NCBI GenBank assembly: GCA_964019055.1
Contig: OZ025208.1
Span: 3,918,453 to 3,982,452, forward strand
Direction: 5' to 3'
DNA: 64,000 nt
From: Anthopleura xanthogrammica
Taxonomy: Eukaryota > Cnidaria > Anthozoa > Actiniaria > Actiniidae
The position numbers and the translations under genes were made by a program. Numbering within the stretch: the stretch's first letter is position 1; every line of letters begins with the position of its first letter. This document shows, in pieces, positions 1 to 10,900 of the stretch. The notes beneath the pieces are model-generated. The model made no database searches and was not told the DNA's origin. It was given only the letters and a program-made list of their open reading frames with translations.

Positions 1-749
1 GCACTGTATGAATCCCTTGAGCTTAGGTGTACACCAGTGTCATTCTTAATTAAAACCTTATTTTCAAGATCTCGCTTTGTGTGCCTGAGCTTATTCCTTT
101 TCTGTTTTCTTTTTTCAACAGGGGAAAGTTTTCTCTCAAGGCCAGCCTCTGGGACAAGAACCAGAATTTCACTCAGTGTCTTTCCAAAGTTTTTCTTACA
201 TTTTTCATCATATGTTGAATAGATTTCTTGTCCAACTGACTTCAGCTGTTTCTTTGTTGCCCTTATAATTGAGCCTTCAGGAAGAAGTGTATGCTTGTTT
301 GCATCAGTAGTAATATTACTTAGGGGACCTCCTTTTCCCAACCTGCACATCTTTTTCATTGGATATGTTGCTTGGGACTTTGAGTTGTAGAGCTGACAAG
401 CCTTGCAATTTGTTAATGAATGTGCTTTTCTCGTTTCGTTGGTCATTATTTTGCCTTGATCGAACCAGTTTTGCATTGCAAATCGAGACAAATAAGACTG
501 CTTGTCTTCTTTGCATCTCCAGTTTACAGTTTGGTCGTCTATTTTCTTAGCAACACGATTGAAGTCGTAGCGTGTAATGTCAAACCTCGAATAGCCTTTG
601 AAATGTTCACAGTAAAGTTTATACCTTTCCTGCAAGACTCTTGCACCAAACTTTGCTTTTCCTTCATTCAAGGCTTTTGTGATAGAACACAAGTTCTTAG
701 TTTCACGAATGCACACCCTAGCCCAGGCACATTCCACTTTAACAGACAT
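1..749 (-). CDS. Unrecognised protein, 5' part of a gene running off the left edge
   Basis: Reading the minus strand from the ATG at 749-747, the frame stays open for 249 codons to position 1, so the gene continues outside the window. An in-frame TAG at 770-768 precedes the ATG, which fixes the start unless an upstream exon exists. The protein starts MSVKVECAWARVC. Around residues 115-118 it has a CKAC pair (NCKACQLYN), and near residues 212-232 a strongly basic stretch (KRKQKRNKLRHTKRD) that could be nuclear-localising. No signal peptide or membrane segment is visible. An uninterrupted ORF of this length in AT-rich DNA (chance stops would be expected many times) and normal-looking codon variety argue that it is coding. 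I do not recognise the family; a transposon-borne gene is possible because an inverted repeat sits at its start. Function is not assigned. Confidence 0.6.
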   Translation of the reverse strand, partial: MSVKVECAWARVCIRETKNLCSITKALNEGKAKFGARVLQERYKLYCEHFKGYSRFDITRYDFNRVAKKIDDQTVNWRCKEDKQSYLSRFAMQNWFDQGKIMTNETRKAHSLTNCKACQLYNSKSQATYPMKKMCRLGKGGPLSNITTDANKHTLLPEGSIIRATKKQLKSVGQEIYSTYDEKCKKNFGKTLSEILVLVPEAGLERKLSPVEKRKQKRNKLRHTKRDLENKVLIKNDTGVHLSSRDSYS

Positions 750-814
750 TATATAGTTGATTGCACACTACAATAGCTTCTAAAGAAGCTGTATGCAATT
801 AATCAACTATATAA
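749..814. repeat. Inverted repeat (nested hairpin) at the start of the minus-strand gene
   Basis: The arms TTATATAGTTGATT at 749-762 and its exact reverse complement at 801-814 (14 bp) enclose a second perfect stem, AGCTTC at 775-780 with GAAGCT at 785-790 around a TAAA loop. TTGCA at 761-765 and TGCAA at 794-798 also pair with a two-base offset. The outer arm touches the ATG at 749-747. It may be a 5'-UTR hairpin or the remains of an element end; the sequence does not decide. Confidence 0.6.
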
Positions 815-2006
815 TTCAAGCCTTGATTAGGAAAACCAATACTTTTTGTTTGAAAAACGTGTTTCAAAAAGACAGAAGCTATAATAATAATTATTTGAAA
901 TAAAGGAACCTTATATAATCAGAGTTGTTTTTCAGCTGAAGTCTTCCAAAGAAGTAGATTGCTTGAGTACCAAATTGGTTGAATTGATGTATAATTTGAG
1001 GCTTTATTAAGTATCTGACGCGCGTGGGGAAGCTTTTCCCGCCTAAAACTCAAATGAACAAGAAGAAAATGAGGGACATTATATTAAAACAACAAAAGAT
1101 ATCTCCAACACATATACTCAACATGGCCTCACTTTAATCCAAATTTGTTTGTCTAAAACCTTTATTAATGATTTTCTTTACTTACTTGGCCATACGATAG
1201 GTATAAAATGACCAAAAGACTTTGGTAATATCATGCATAATTCTAAGTTTTAAGAAAAATTACTTGACAAAGAACTAAAAAAGTCGAAGGTTTTCATCCG
1301 CCATTTTGAATTTGTACAAATTTTTCCCCTAGGGGTGGTAAGAGAAAGATAAAAAAGGCCAAACTAAATACCGATTGAACACCCCCTCCGGTCCCCCCGT
1401 AGGGAAATTTTGACTACTCGGTTCCAGTCTCCTTTAGGCAAGTGAAGCAAAATGGCGGACGATCCAAATATGAGTATTGGAGCAAAGGAAATTCGCAAAT
1501 GGGGAGCATTAGGTCACATCAGATGATTAAAAATTTTCAATTACTTACGAGAAGGGATGTTCTTCTTCACATAATTGCTTTTTAACTTGGTCCAGATACC
1601 TTTTCTTTCGAGCAATTAGAAGAAATTGCTCGATAACTATGCAGTTTATCGAAACTTCCGAATTTGTTCTTCATTCTGGCTTGATTTTTTGTCTTGGTAT
1701 CAGCCTTAAAAGGCAATTTTGGATCGACTTATCACATATCAACACATTAAAAAAGACTAAGGTACATTTAAATGTGCTTTAGGTTTCCCCATTTTGTTTT
1801 GAATGTAACCCTGTTTTTAGCAATTATTATTCAGAATTTAAAAATAGGAGTTGGTTGCTATGGCAACGAAATTGTACGAAAGACTTTATACACATGCAAT
1901 TATAATGTGTCATTATTATTTTCAATATCTATTGATCTGTTCGAGTCTAAAGAAGAAAAATAAATTTTAGCCTCGTTTTCATGCTGGAGTCAGGCCTTAA
2001 CACACC
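815..2006. other. AT-rich non-coding stretch before the satellite
   Basis: No supported gene is visible. The stretch contains short palindromes (for example CCCCTAGGGG near 1327-1336) and a pair of inverted 15-bp copies of CAAAATGGCGGAYGA at 1294-1308 and 1448-1462. The plus-strand copy provides an ATG at 1452 in a good animal start context (AAAATGGCG) that opens a 24-codon ORF ending at a TGA; a first exon with a downstream splice is possible but I find no convincing donor. A 63-codon ORF at 1772-1963 has no features that support it. Confidence 0.4.
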
Positions 2007-5000
2007 TGAGAATACCTCTTGAGATAAAAACACGACGTTTTGGCGAAAAAAAATGGGGTTTTGGCTGAGAAAAGGTGCTTTTTGGTCAAAAAAACTGTTT
2101 TTTGCTGACAAAATTTGAAATTTGCTGAGAATTTTCTTTGGCTCAAAACACGACGTTTTCACTGCTAAACGCACATTTTGGCCGAGGAAAGCACATTTTC
2201 GGTGTCCAAAACACTGTTTTGCTGGAAAAAAAAAGCTTTTTAGCCCAAAAAACTGAAAAATGGCCATTTTGGCTCTCAAAACCAGGTTTTTCGCTGACGG
2301 CGTGCCCTGTTTGCTGAAACCCCCACTTTTTGCTCATGAAAATACCTCTTGAGATAAAAACACGACGTTTTGGCGAAAAAAAATGGGGTTTTGGCTGAGA
2401 AAAAGTGCTTTTTGGTCAAAAAAACTGTTTTTTGCTGACAAAATTTGAAATTTGCTGAGAATTTTCTTTGGCTCAAAACACGACGTTTTCACTGCTAAAC
2501 GCACATTTTGGCCGAGGAAAGCACATTTTCGGTGTCCAAAACACTGTTTTGCTGGAAAAAAAAGCTTTTTAGCCCAAAAAACTGAAAAATGGCCATTTTG
2601 GCTCTCAAAACCAGGTTTTTCGCTGACGGCGTGCCCTGTTTGCTGAAACCCCCACTTTTTGCTCATGAAAATACCTCTTGAGATAAAAACACGACGTTTT
2701 GGCGAAAAAAAATGGGGTTTTGGCTGAGAAAAGGTGCTTTTTGGTCAAAAAAACTGTTTTTTGCTGACAAAATTTGAAATTTGCTGAGAATTTTCTTTGG
2801 CTCAAAACACGACGTTTTCACTGCTAAACGCACATTTTGGCCGAGGAAAGCACATTTTCGGTGTCCAAAACACTGTTTTGCTGGAAAAAAAAGCTTTTTA
2901 GCCCAAAAAACTGAAAAATGGCCATTTTGGCTCTCAAAACCAGGTTTTTCGCTGACGGCGTGCCCTGTTTGCTGAAACCCCCACTTTTTGCTCATGAAAA
3001 TACCTCTTGAGATAAAAACACGACGTTTTGGCGAAAAAAAATGGGGTTTTGGCTGAGAAAAGGTGCTTTTTGGTCAAAAAAACTGTTTTTTGCTGACAAA
3101 ATTTGAAATTTGCTGAGAATTTTCTTTGGCTCAAAACACGACGTTTTCACTGCTAAACGCACATTTTGGCCGAGGAAAGCACATTTTCGGTGTCCAAAAC
3201 ACTGTTTTGCTGGAAAAAAAAGCTTTTTAGCCCAAAAAACTGAAAAATGGCCATTTTGGCTCTCAAAACCAGGTTTTTCGCTGACGGCGTGCCCTGTTTG
3301 CTGAAACCCCCACTTTTTGCTCATGAAAATACCTCTTGAGATAAAAACACGACGTTTTGGCGAAAAAAAATGGGGTTTTGGCTGAGAAAAAGTGCTTTTT
3401 GGTCAAAAAAACTGTTTTTTGCTGACAAAATTTGAAATTTGCTGAGAATTTTCTTTGGCTCAAAACACGACGTTTTCACTGCTAAACGCACATTTTGGCC
3501 GAGGAAAGCACATTTTCGGTGTCCAAAACACTGTTTTGCTGGAAAAAAAAGCTTTTTAGCCCAAAAAACTGAAAAATGGCCATTTTGGCTCTCAAAACCA
3601 GGTTTTTCGCTGACTGCGTGCCCTGTTTGCTGAAACCCCCACTTTTTGCTCATGAAAATACCTCTTGAGATAAAAACACGACGTTTTGGCGAAAAAAAAT
3701 GGGGTTTTGGCTGAGAAAAGGTGCTTTTTGGTCAAAAAAACTGTTTTTTGCTGACAAAATTTGAAATTTGCTGAGAATTTTCTTTGGCTCAAAACACGAC
3801 GTTTTCACTGCTAAACGCACATTTTGGCCGAGGAAAGCACATTTTCGGTGTCCAAAACACTGTTTTGCTGGAAAAAAAAGCTTTTTAGCCCAAAAAACTG
3901 AAAAATGGCCATTTTGGCTCTCAAAACCAGGTTTTTCGCTGACGGCGTGCCCTGTTTGCTGAAACCCCCACTTTTTGCTCATGAAAATACCTCTTGAGAT
4001 AAAAACACGACGTTTTGGCGAAAAAAAATGGGGTTTTGGCTGAGAAAAGGTGCTTTTTGGTCAAAAAAACTGTTTTTTGCTGACAAAATTTGAAATTTGC
4101 TGAGAATTTTCTTTGGCTCAAAACACGACGTTTTCACTGCTAAACGCACATTTTGGCCGAGGAAAGCACATTTTCGGTGTCCAAAACACTGTTTTGCTGG
4201 AAAAAAAAGCTTTTTAGCCCAAAAAACTGAAAAATGGCCATTTTGGCTCTCAAAACCAGGTTTTTCGCTGACGGCGTGCCCTGTTTGCTGAAACCCCCAC
4301 TTTTTGCTCATGAAAATACCTCTTGAGATAAAAACACGACGTTTTGGCGAAAAAAATGGGGTTTTGGCTGAGAAAAAGTGCTTTTTGGTCAAAAAAACTG
4401 TTTTTTGCTGACAAAATTTGAAATTTGCTGAGAATTTTCTTTGGCTCAAAACACGACGTTTTCACTGCTAAACGCACATTTTGGCCGAGGAAAGCACATT
4501 TTCGGTGTCCAAAACACTGTTTTGCTGGAAAAAAAAGCTTTTTAGCCCAAAAAACTGAAAAATGGCCATTTTGGCTCTCAAAACCAGGTTTTTCGCTGAC
4601 GGCGTGCCCTGTTTGCTGAAACCCCCACTTTTTGCTCATGAAAATACCTCTTGAGATAAAAACACGACGTTTTGGCGAAAAAAAATGGGGTTTTGGCTGA
4701 GAAAAGGTGCTTTTTGGTCAAAAAAACTGTTTTTTGCTGACAAAATTTGAAATTTGCTGAGAATTTTCTTTGGCTCAAAACACGACGTTTTCACTGCTAA
4801 ACGCACATTTTGGCCGAGGAAAGCACATTTTCGGTGTCCAAAACACTGTTTTGCTGGAAAAAAAAGCTTTTTAGCCCAAAAAACTGAAAAATGGCCATTT
4901 TGGCTCTCAAAACCAGGTTTTTCGCTGACGGCGTGCCCTGTTTGCTGAAACCCCCACTTTTTGCTCATGAAAATACCTCTTGAGATAAAAACACGACGTT

Positions 5001-6607
5001 TTGGCGAAAAAAAATGGGGTTTTGGCTGACAAAAGGTGCTTTTTGGTCAAAAAAACTGTTTTTTGCTGACAAAATTTGAAATTTGCTGAGAATTTTCTTT
5101 GGCTCAAAACACGACGTTTTCACTGCTAAACGCACATTTTGGCCGAGGAAAGCACATTTTCGGTGTCCAAAACACTGTTTTGCTGGAAAAAAAAGCTTTT
5201 TAGCCCAAAAAACTGAAAAATGGCCATTTTGGCTCTCAAAACCAGGTTTTTCGCTGACGGCGTGCCCTGTTTGCTGAAACCCCCACTTTTTGCTCATGAA
5301 AATACCTCTTGAGATAAAAACACGACGTTTTGGCGAAAAAAAATGGGGTTTTGGCTGACAAAAGGTGCTTTTTGGTCCAAAAAACTGTTTTTTGCTGACA
5401 AAATTTGAAATTTGCTGAGAATTTTCTTTGGCTCAAAACACGACGTTTTCACTGCTAAACGCACATTTTGGCCGAGGAAAGCACATTTTCGGTGTCCAAA
5501 ACACTGTTTTGCTGGAAAAAAAAGCTTTTTAGCCCAAAAAACTGAAAAATGGCCATTTTGGCTCTCAAAACCAGGTTTTTCGCTGACGGCGTGCCCTGTT
5601 TGCTGAAACCCCCACTTTTTGCTCATGAAAATACCTCGAGATAAAAACACGACGTTTTGGCGAAAAAAAATGGGGTTTTGGCTGACAAAAGGTGCTTTTT
5701 GGTCAAAAAAACTGTTTTTTGCTGACAAAATTTGAAATTTGCTGAGAATTTTCTTTGGCTCAAAACACGACGTTTTCACTGCTAAACGCACATTTTGGCC
5801 GAGGAAAGCACATTTTCGGTGTCCGAAACACTGTTTTGCTGGAAAAAAAAGCTTTTTAGCCCAAAAAACTGAAAAATGGCCATTTTGGCTCTCAAAACCA
5901 GGTTTTTCGCTGACGGCGTGCCCTGTTTGCTGAAACCCCCACTTTTTGCTCATGAAAATACCTCTTGAGATAAAAACACGACGTTTTGGCGAAAAAAAAT
6001 GGGGTTTTGGCTGAGAAAAGGTGCTTTTTGGTCAAAAAAACTGTTTTTTGCTGACAAAATTTGAAATTTGCTGAGAATTTTCTTTGGCTCAAAACACGAC
6101 GTTTTCACTGCTAAACGCACATTTTGGCCGAGGAAAGCACATTTTCGGTGTCCAAAACACTGTTTTGCTGGAAAAAAAAGCTTTTTAGCCCAAAAAACTG
6201 AAAAATGGCCATTTTGGCTCTCAAAACCAGGTTTTTCGCTGACGGCGTGCCCTGTTTGCTGAAACCCCCACTTTTTGCTCATGAAAATACCTCTTGAGAT
6301 AAAAACACGACGTTTTGGCGAAAAAAAATGGGGTTTTGGCTGAGAAAAGGTGCTTTTTGGTCAAAAAAACTGTTTTTTGCTGACAAAATTTGAAATTTGC
6401 TGAGAATTTTCTTTGGCTCAAAACACGACGTTTTCACTGCTAAACGCACATTTTGGCCGAGGAAAGCACATTTTCGGTGTCCAAAACACTGTTTTGCTGG
6501 AAAAAAAAGCTTTTTAGCCCAAAAAACTGAAAAATGGCCATTTTGGCTCTCAAAACCAGGTTTTTCGCTGACGGCGTGCCCTGTTTGCTGAAACCCCCAC
6601 TTTTTGC

Positions 6608-7924
6608 TCATGAAAATACCTCTTGAGATAAAAACACGACGTTTTGGCGAAAAAAAATGGGGTTTTGGCTGAGAAAAGGTGCTTTTTGGTCAAAAAAACT
6701 GTTTTTTGCTGACAAAATTTGTAATTTGCTGAGAATTTTCTTTGGCTCAAAACACGACGTTTTCACTGCTAAACGCACATTTTGGCCGAGGAAAGCACAT
6801 TTTCGGTGTCCAAAACACTGTTTTGCTGGAAAAAAAAGCTTTTTAGCCCAAAAAACTGAAAAATGGCCATTTTGGCTCTCAAAACCAGGTTTTTCGCTGA
6901 CGGCGTGCCCTGTTTGCTGAAACCCCCACTTTTTGCTCATGAAAATACCTCTTGAGATAAAAACACGACGTTTTGGCGAAAAAAAATGGGGTTTTGGCTG
7001 AGAAAAGGTGCTTTTTGGTCAAAAAAACTGTTTTTTGCTGACAAAATTTGAAATTTGCTGAGAATTTTCTTTGGCTCAAAACACGACGTTTTCACTGCTA
7101 AACGCACATTTTGGCCGAGGAAAGCACATTTTCGGTGTCCAAAACACTGTTTTGCTGGAAAAAAAAGCTTTTTAGCCCAAAAAACTGAAAAATGGCCATT
7201 TTGGCTCTCAAAACCAGGTTTTTCGCTTACGGCGTGCCCTGTTTGCTGAAACCCCCACTTTTTGCTCATGAAAATACCTCTTGAGATAAAAACACGACGT
7301 TTTGGCGAAAAAAAATGGGGTTTTGGCTGAGAAAAGGTGCTTTTTGGTCAAAAAAACTGTTTTTTGCTGACAAAATTTGTAATTTGCTGAGAATTTTCTT
7401 TGGCTCAAAACACGACGTTTTCACTGCTAAACGCACATTTTGGCCGAGGAAAGCACATTTTCGGTGTCCAAAACACTGTTTTGCTGGAAAAAAAAGCTTT
7501 TTAGCCCAAAAAACTGAAAAATGGCCATTTTGGCTCTCAAAACCAGGTTTTTCGCTGACGGCGTGCCCTGTTTGCTGAAACCCCCACTTTTTGCTCATGA
7601 AAATACCTCTTGAGATAAAAACACGACGTTTTGGCGAAAAAAAATGGGGTTTTGGCTGAGAAAAGGTGCTTTTTGGTCAAAAAAACTGTTTTTTGCTGGC
7701 AAAATTTGAAATTTGCTGAGAATTTTCTTTGGCTCAAAACACGACGTTTTCACTGCTAAACGCACATTTTGGCCGAGGAAAGCACATTTTCGGTGTCCAA
7801 AACACTGTTTTGCTGGAAAAAAAAGCTTTTTAGCCCAAAAAACTGAAAAATGGCCATTTTGGCTCTCAAAACCAGGTTTTTCGCTTACGGCGTGCCCTGT
7901 TTGCTGAAACCCCCACTTTTTGCT
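6608..7924. repeat. Local two-monomer (658-bp) higher-order duplication
   Basis: Two private variants recur at exactly 658 bp. A to T in TTTGTAATTTGC is seen at about 6722 and 7380. CTTACGGCG in place of CTGACGGCG is seen at about 7228 and 7886. This is the signature of a dimer duplicated as a block, as expected from unequal exchange. Confidence 0.75.
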
Positions 7925-10900
7925 CATGAAAATACCTCTTGAGATAAAAACACGACGTTTTGGCGAAAAAAAATGGGGTTTTGGCTGACAAAAGGTGCTT
8001 TTTGGTCAAAAAAACTGTTTTTTGCTGACAAAATTTGAAATTTGCTGAGAATTTTCTTTGGCTCAAAACACGACGTTTTCACTGCTAAACGCACATTTTG
8101 GCCGAGGAAAGCACATTTTCGGTGTCCAAAACACTGTTTTGCTGGAAAAAAAAGCTTTTTAGCCCAAAAAACTGAAAAATGGCCATTTTGGCTCTCAAAA
8201 CCAGGTTTTTCGCTGACGGCGTGCCCTGTTTGCTGAAACCCCCACTTTTTGCTCATGAAAATACCTCTTGAGATAAAAACACGACGTTTTGGCGAAAAAA
8301 AATGGGGTTTTGGCTGACAAAAGGTGCTTTTTGGTCAAAAAAACTGTTTTTTGCTGACAAAATTTGAAATTTGCTGAGAATTTTCTTTGGCTCAAAACAC
8401 GACGTTTTCACTGCTAAACGCACATTTTGGCCGAGGAAAGCACATTTTCGGTGTCCAAAACACTGTTTTGCTGGAAAAAAAAGCTTTTTAGCCCAAAAAA
8501 CTGAAAAATGGCCATTTTGGCTCTCAAAACCAGGTTTTTCGCTGACGGCGTGCCCTGTTTGCTGAAACCCCCACTTTTTGCTCATGAAAATACCTCTTGA
8601 GATAAAAACACGACGTTTTGGCGAAAAAAAATGGGGTTTTGGCTGACAAAAGGTGCTTTTTGGTCAAAAAAACTGTTTTTTGCTGACAAAATTTGAAATT
8701 TGCTGAGAATTTTCTTTGGCTCAAAACACGACGTTTTCACTGCTAAACGCACATTTTGGCCGAGGAAAGCACATTTTCGGTGTCCAAAACACTGTTTTGC
8801 TGGAAAAAAAAGCTTTTTAGCCCAAAAAACTGAAAAATGGCCATTTTGGCTCTCAAAACCAGGTTTTTCGCTGACGGCGTGCCCTGTTTGCTGAAACCCC
8901 CACTTTTTGCTCATGAAAATACCTCTTGAGATAAAAACACGACGTTTTGGCGAAAAAAAATGGGGTTTTGGCTGACAAAAGGTGCTTTTTGGTCAAAAAA
9001 ACTGTTTTTTGCTGACAAAATTTGAAATTTGCTGAGAATTTTCTTTGGCTCAAAACACGACGTTTTCACTGCTAAACGCACATTTTGGCCGAGGAAAGCA
9101 CATTTTCGGTGTCCAAAACACTGTTTTGCTGGAAAAAAAAGCTTTTTAGCCCAAAAAACTGAAAAATGGCCATTTTGGCTCTCAAAACCAGGTTTTTCGC
9201 TGACGGCGTGCCCTGTTTGCTGAAACCCCCACTTTTTGCTCATGAAAATACCTCTTGAGATAAAAACACGACGTTTTGGCGAAAACAAATGGGGTTTTGG
9301 CTGAGAAAAGGTGCTTTTTGGTCAAAAAAACTGTTTTTTGCTGACAAAATTTGAAATTTGCTGAGAATTTTCTTTGGCTCAAAACACGACGTTTTCACTG
9401 CTAAACGCACATTTTGGCCGAGGAAAGCTCATTTTCGGTGTCCAAAACACTGTTTTGCTGGAAAAAAAAGCTTTTTAGCCCAAAAAACTGAAAAATGGCC
9501 ATTTTGGCTCTCAAAACCAGGTTTTTCGCTGACGGCGTGCCCTGTTTGCTGAAACCCCCACTTTTTGCTCATGAAAATACCTCTTGAGATAAAAACACGA
9601 CGTTTTGGCGAAAAAAAATGGGGTTTTGGCTGACAAAAGGTGCTTTTTGGTCAAAAAAACTGTTTTTTGCTGACAAAATTTGAAATTTGCTGAGAATTTT
9701 CTTTGGCTCAAAACACGACGTTTTCACTGCTAAACGCACATTTTGGCCGAGGAAAGCACATTTTCGGTGTCCAAAACACTGTTTTGCTGGAAAAAAAAGC
9801 TTTTTAGCCCAAAAAACTGAAAAATGGCCATTTTGGCTCTCAAAACCAGGTTTTTCGCTGACGGCGTGCCCTGTTTGCTGAAACCCCCACTTTTTGCTCA
9901 TGAAAATACCTCTTGAGATAAAAACACGACGTTTTGGCGAAAAAAAATGGGGTTTTGGCTGAGAAAAGGTGCTTTTTGGTCAAAAAAACTGTTTTTTGCT
10001 GACAAAATTTGAAATTTGCTGAGAATTTTCTTTGGCTCAAAACACGACGTTTTCACTGCTAAACGCACATTTTGGCCGAGGAAAGCACATTTTCGGTGTC
10101 CAAAACACTGTTTTGCTGGAAAAAAAAGCTTTTTAGCCCAAAAAACTGAAAAATGGCCATTTTGGCTCTCAAAACCAGGTTTTTCGCTGACGGCGTGCCC
10201 TGTTTGCTGAAACCCCCACTTTTTGCTCATGAAAATACCTCTTGAGATAAAAACACGACGTTTTGGCGAAAAAAAATGGGGTTTTGGCTGACAAAAGGTG
10301 CTTTTTGGTCAAAAAAACTGTTTTTTGCTGACAAAATTTGAAATTTGCTGAGAATTTTCTTTGGCTCAAAACACGACGTTTTCACTGCTAAACGCACATT
10401 TTGGCCGAGGAAAGCACATTTTCGGTGTCCAAAACACTGTTTTGCTGGAAAAAAAAGCTTTTTAGCCCAAAAAACTGAAAAATGGCCATTTTGGCTCTCA
10501 AAACCAGGTTTTTCGCTGACGGCGTGCCCTGTTTGCTGAAACCCCCACTTTTTGCTCATGAAAATACCTCTTGAGATAAAAACACGACGTTTTGGCGAAA
10601 ACAAATGGGGTTTTGGCTGAGAAAAGGTGCTTTTTGGTCAAAAAAACTGTTTTTTGCTGACAAAATTTGAAATTTGCTGAGAATTTTCTTTGGCTCAAAA
10701 CACGACGTTTTCACTGCTAAACGCACATTTTGGCCGAGGAAAGCACATTTTCGGTGTCCAAAACACTGTTTTGCTGGAAAAAAAAGCTTTTTAGCCCAAA
10801 AAACTGAAAAATGGCCATTTTGGCTCTCAAAACCAGGTTTTTCGCTGACGGCGTGCCCTGTTTGCTGAAACCCCCACTTTTTGCTCATGAAAATACCTCT

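Noticed and set aside
37..776. Short plus-strand frames (61, 63 and 118 codons) at the left edge
   Set aside because: They are antisense shadows of the much longer open minus-strand frame at 1-749.
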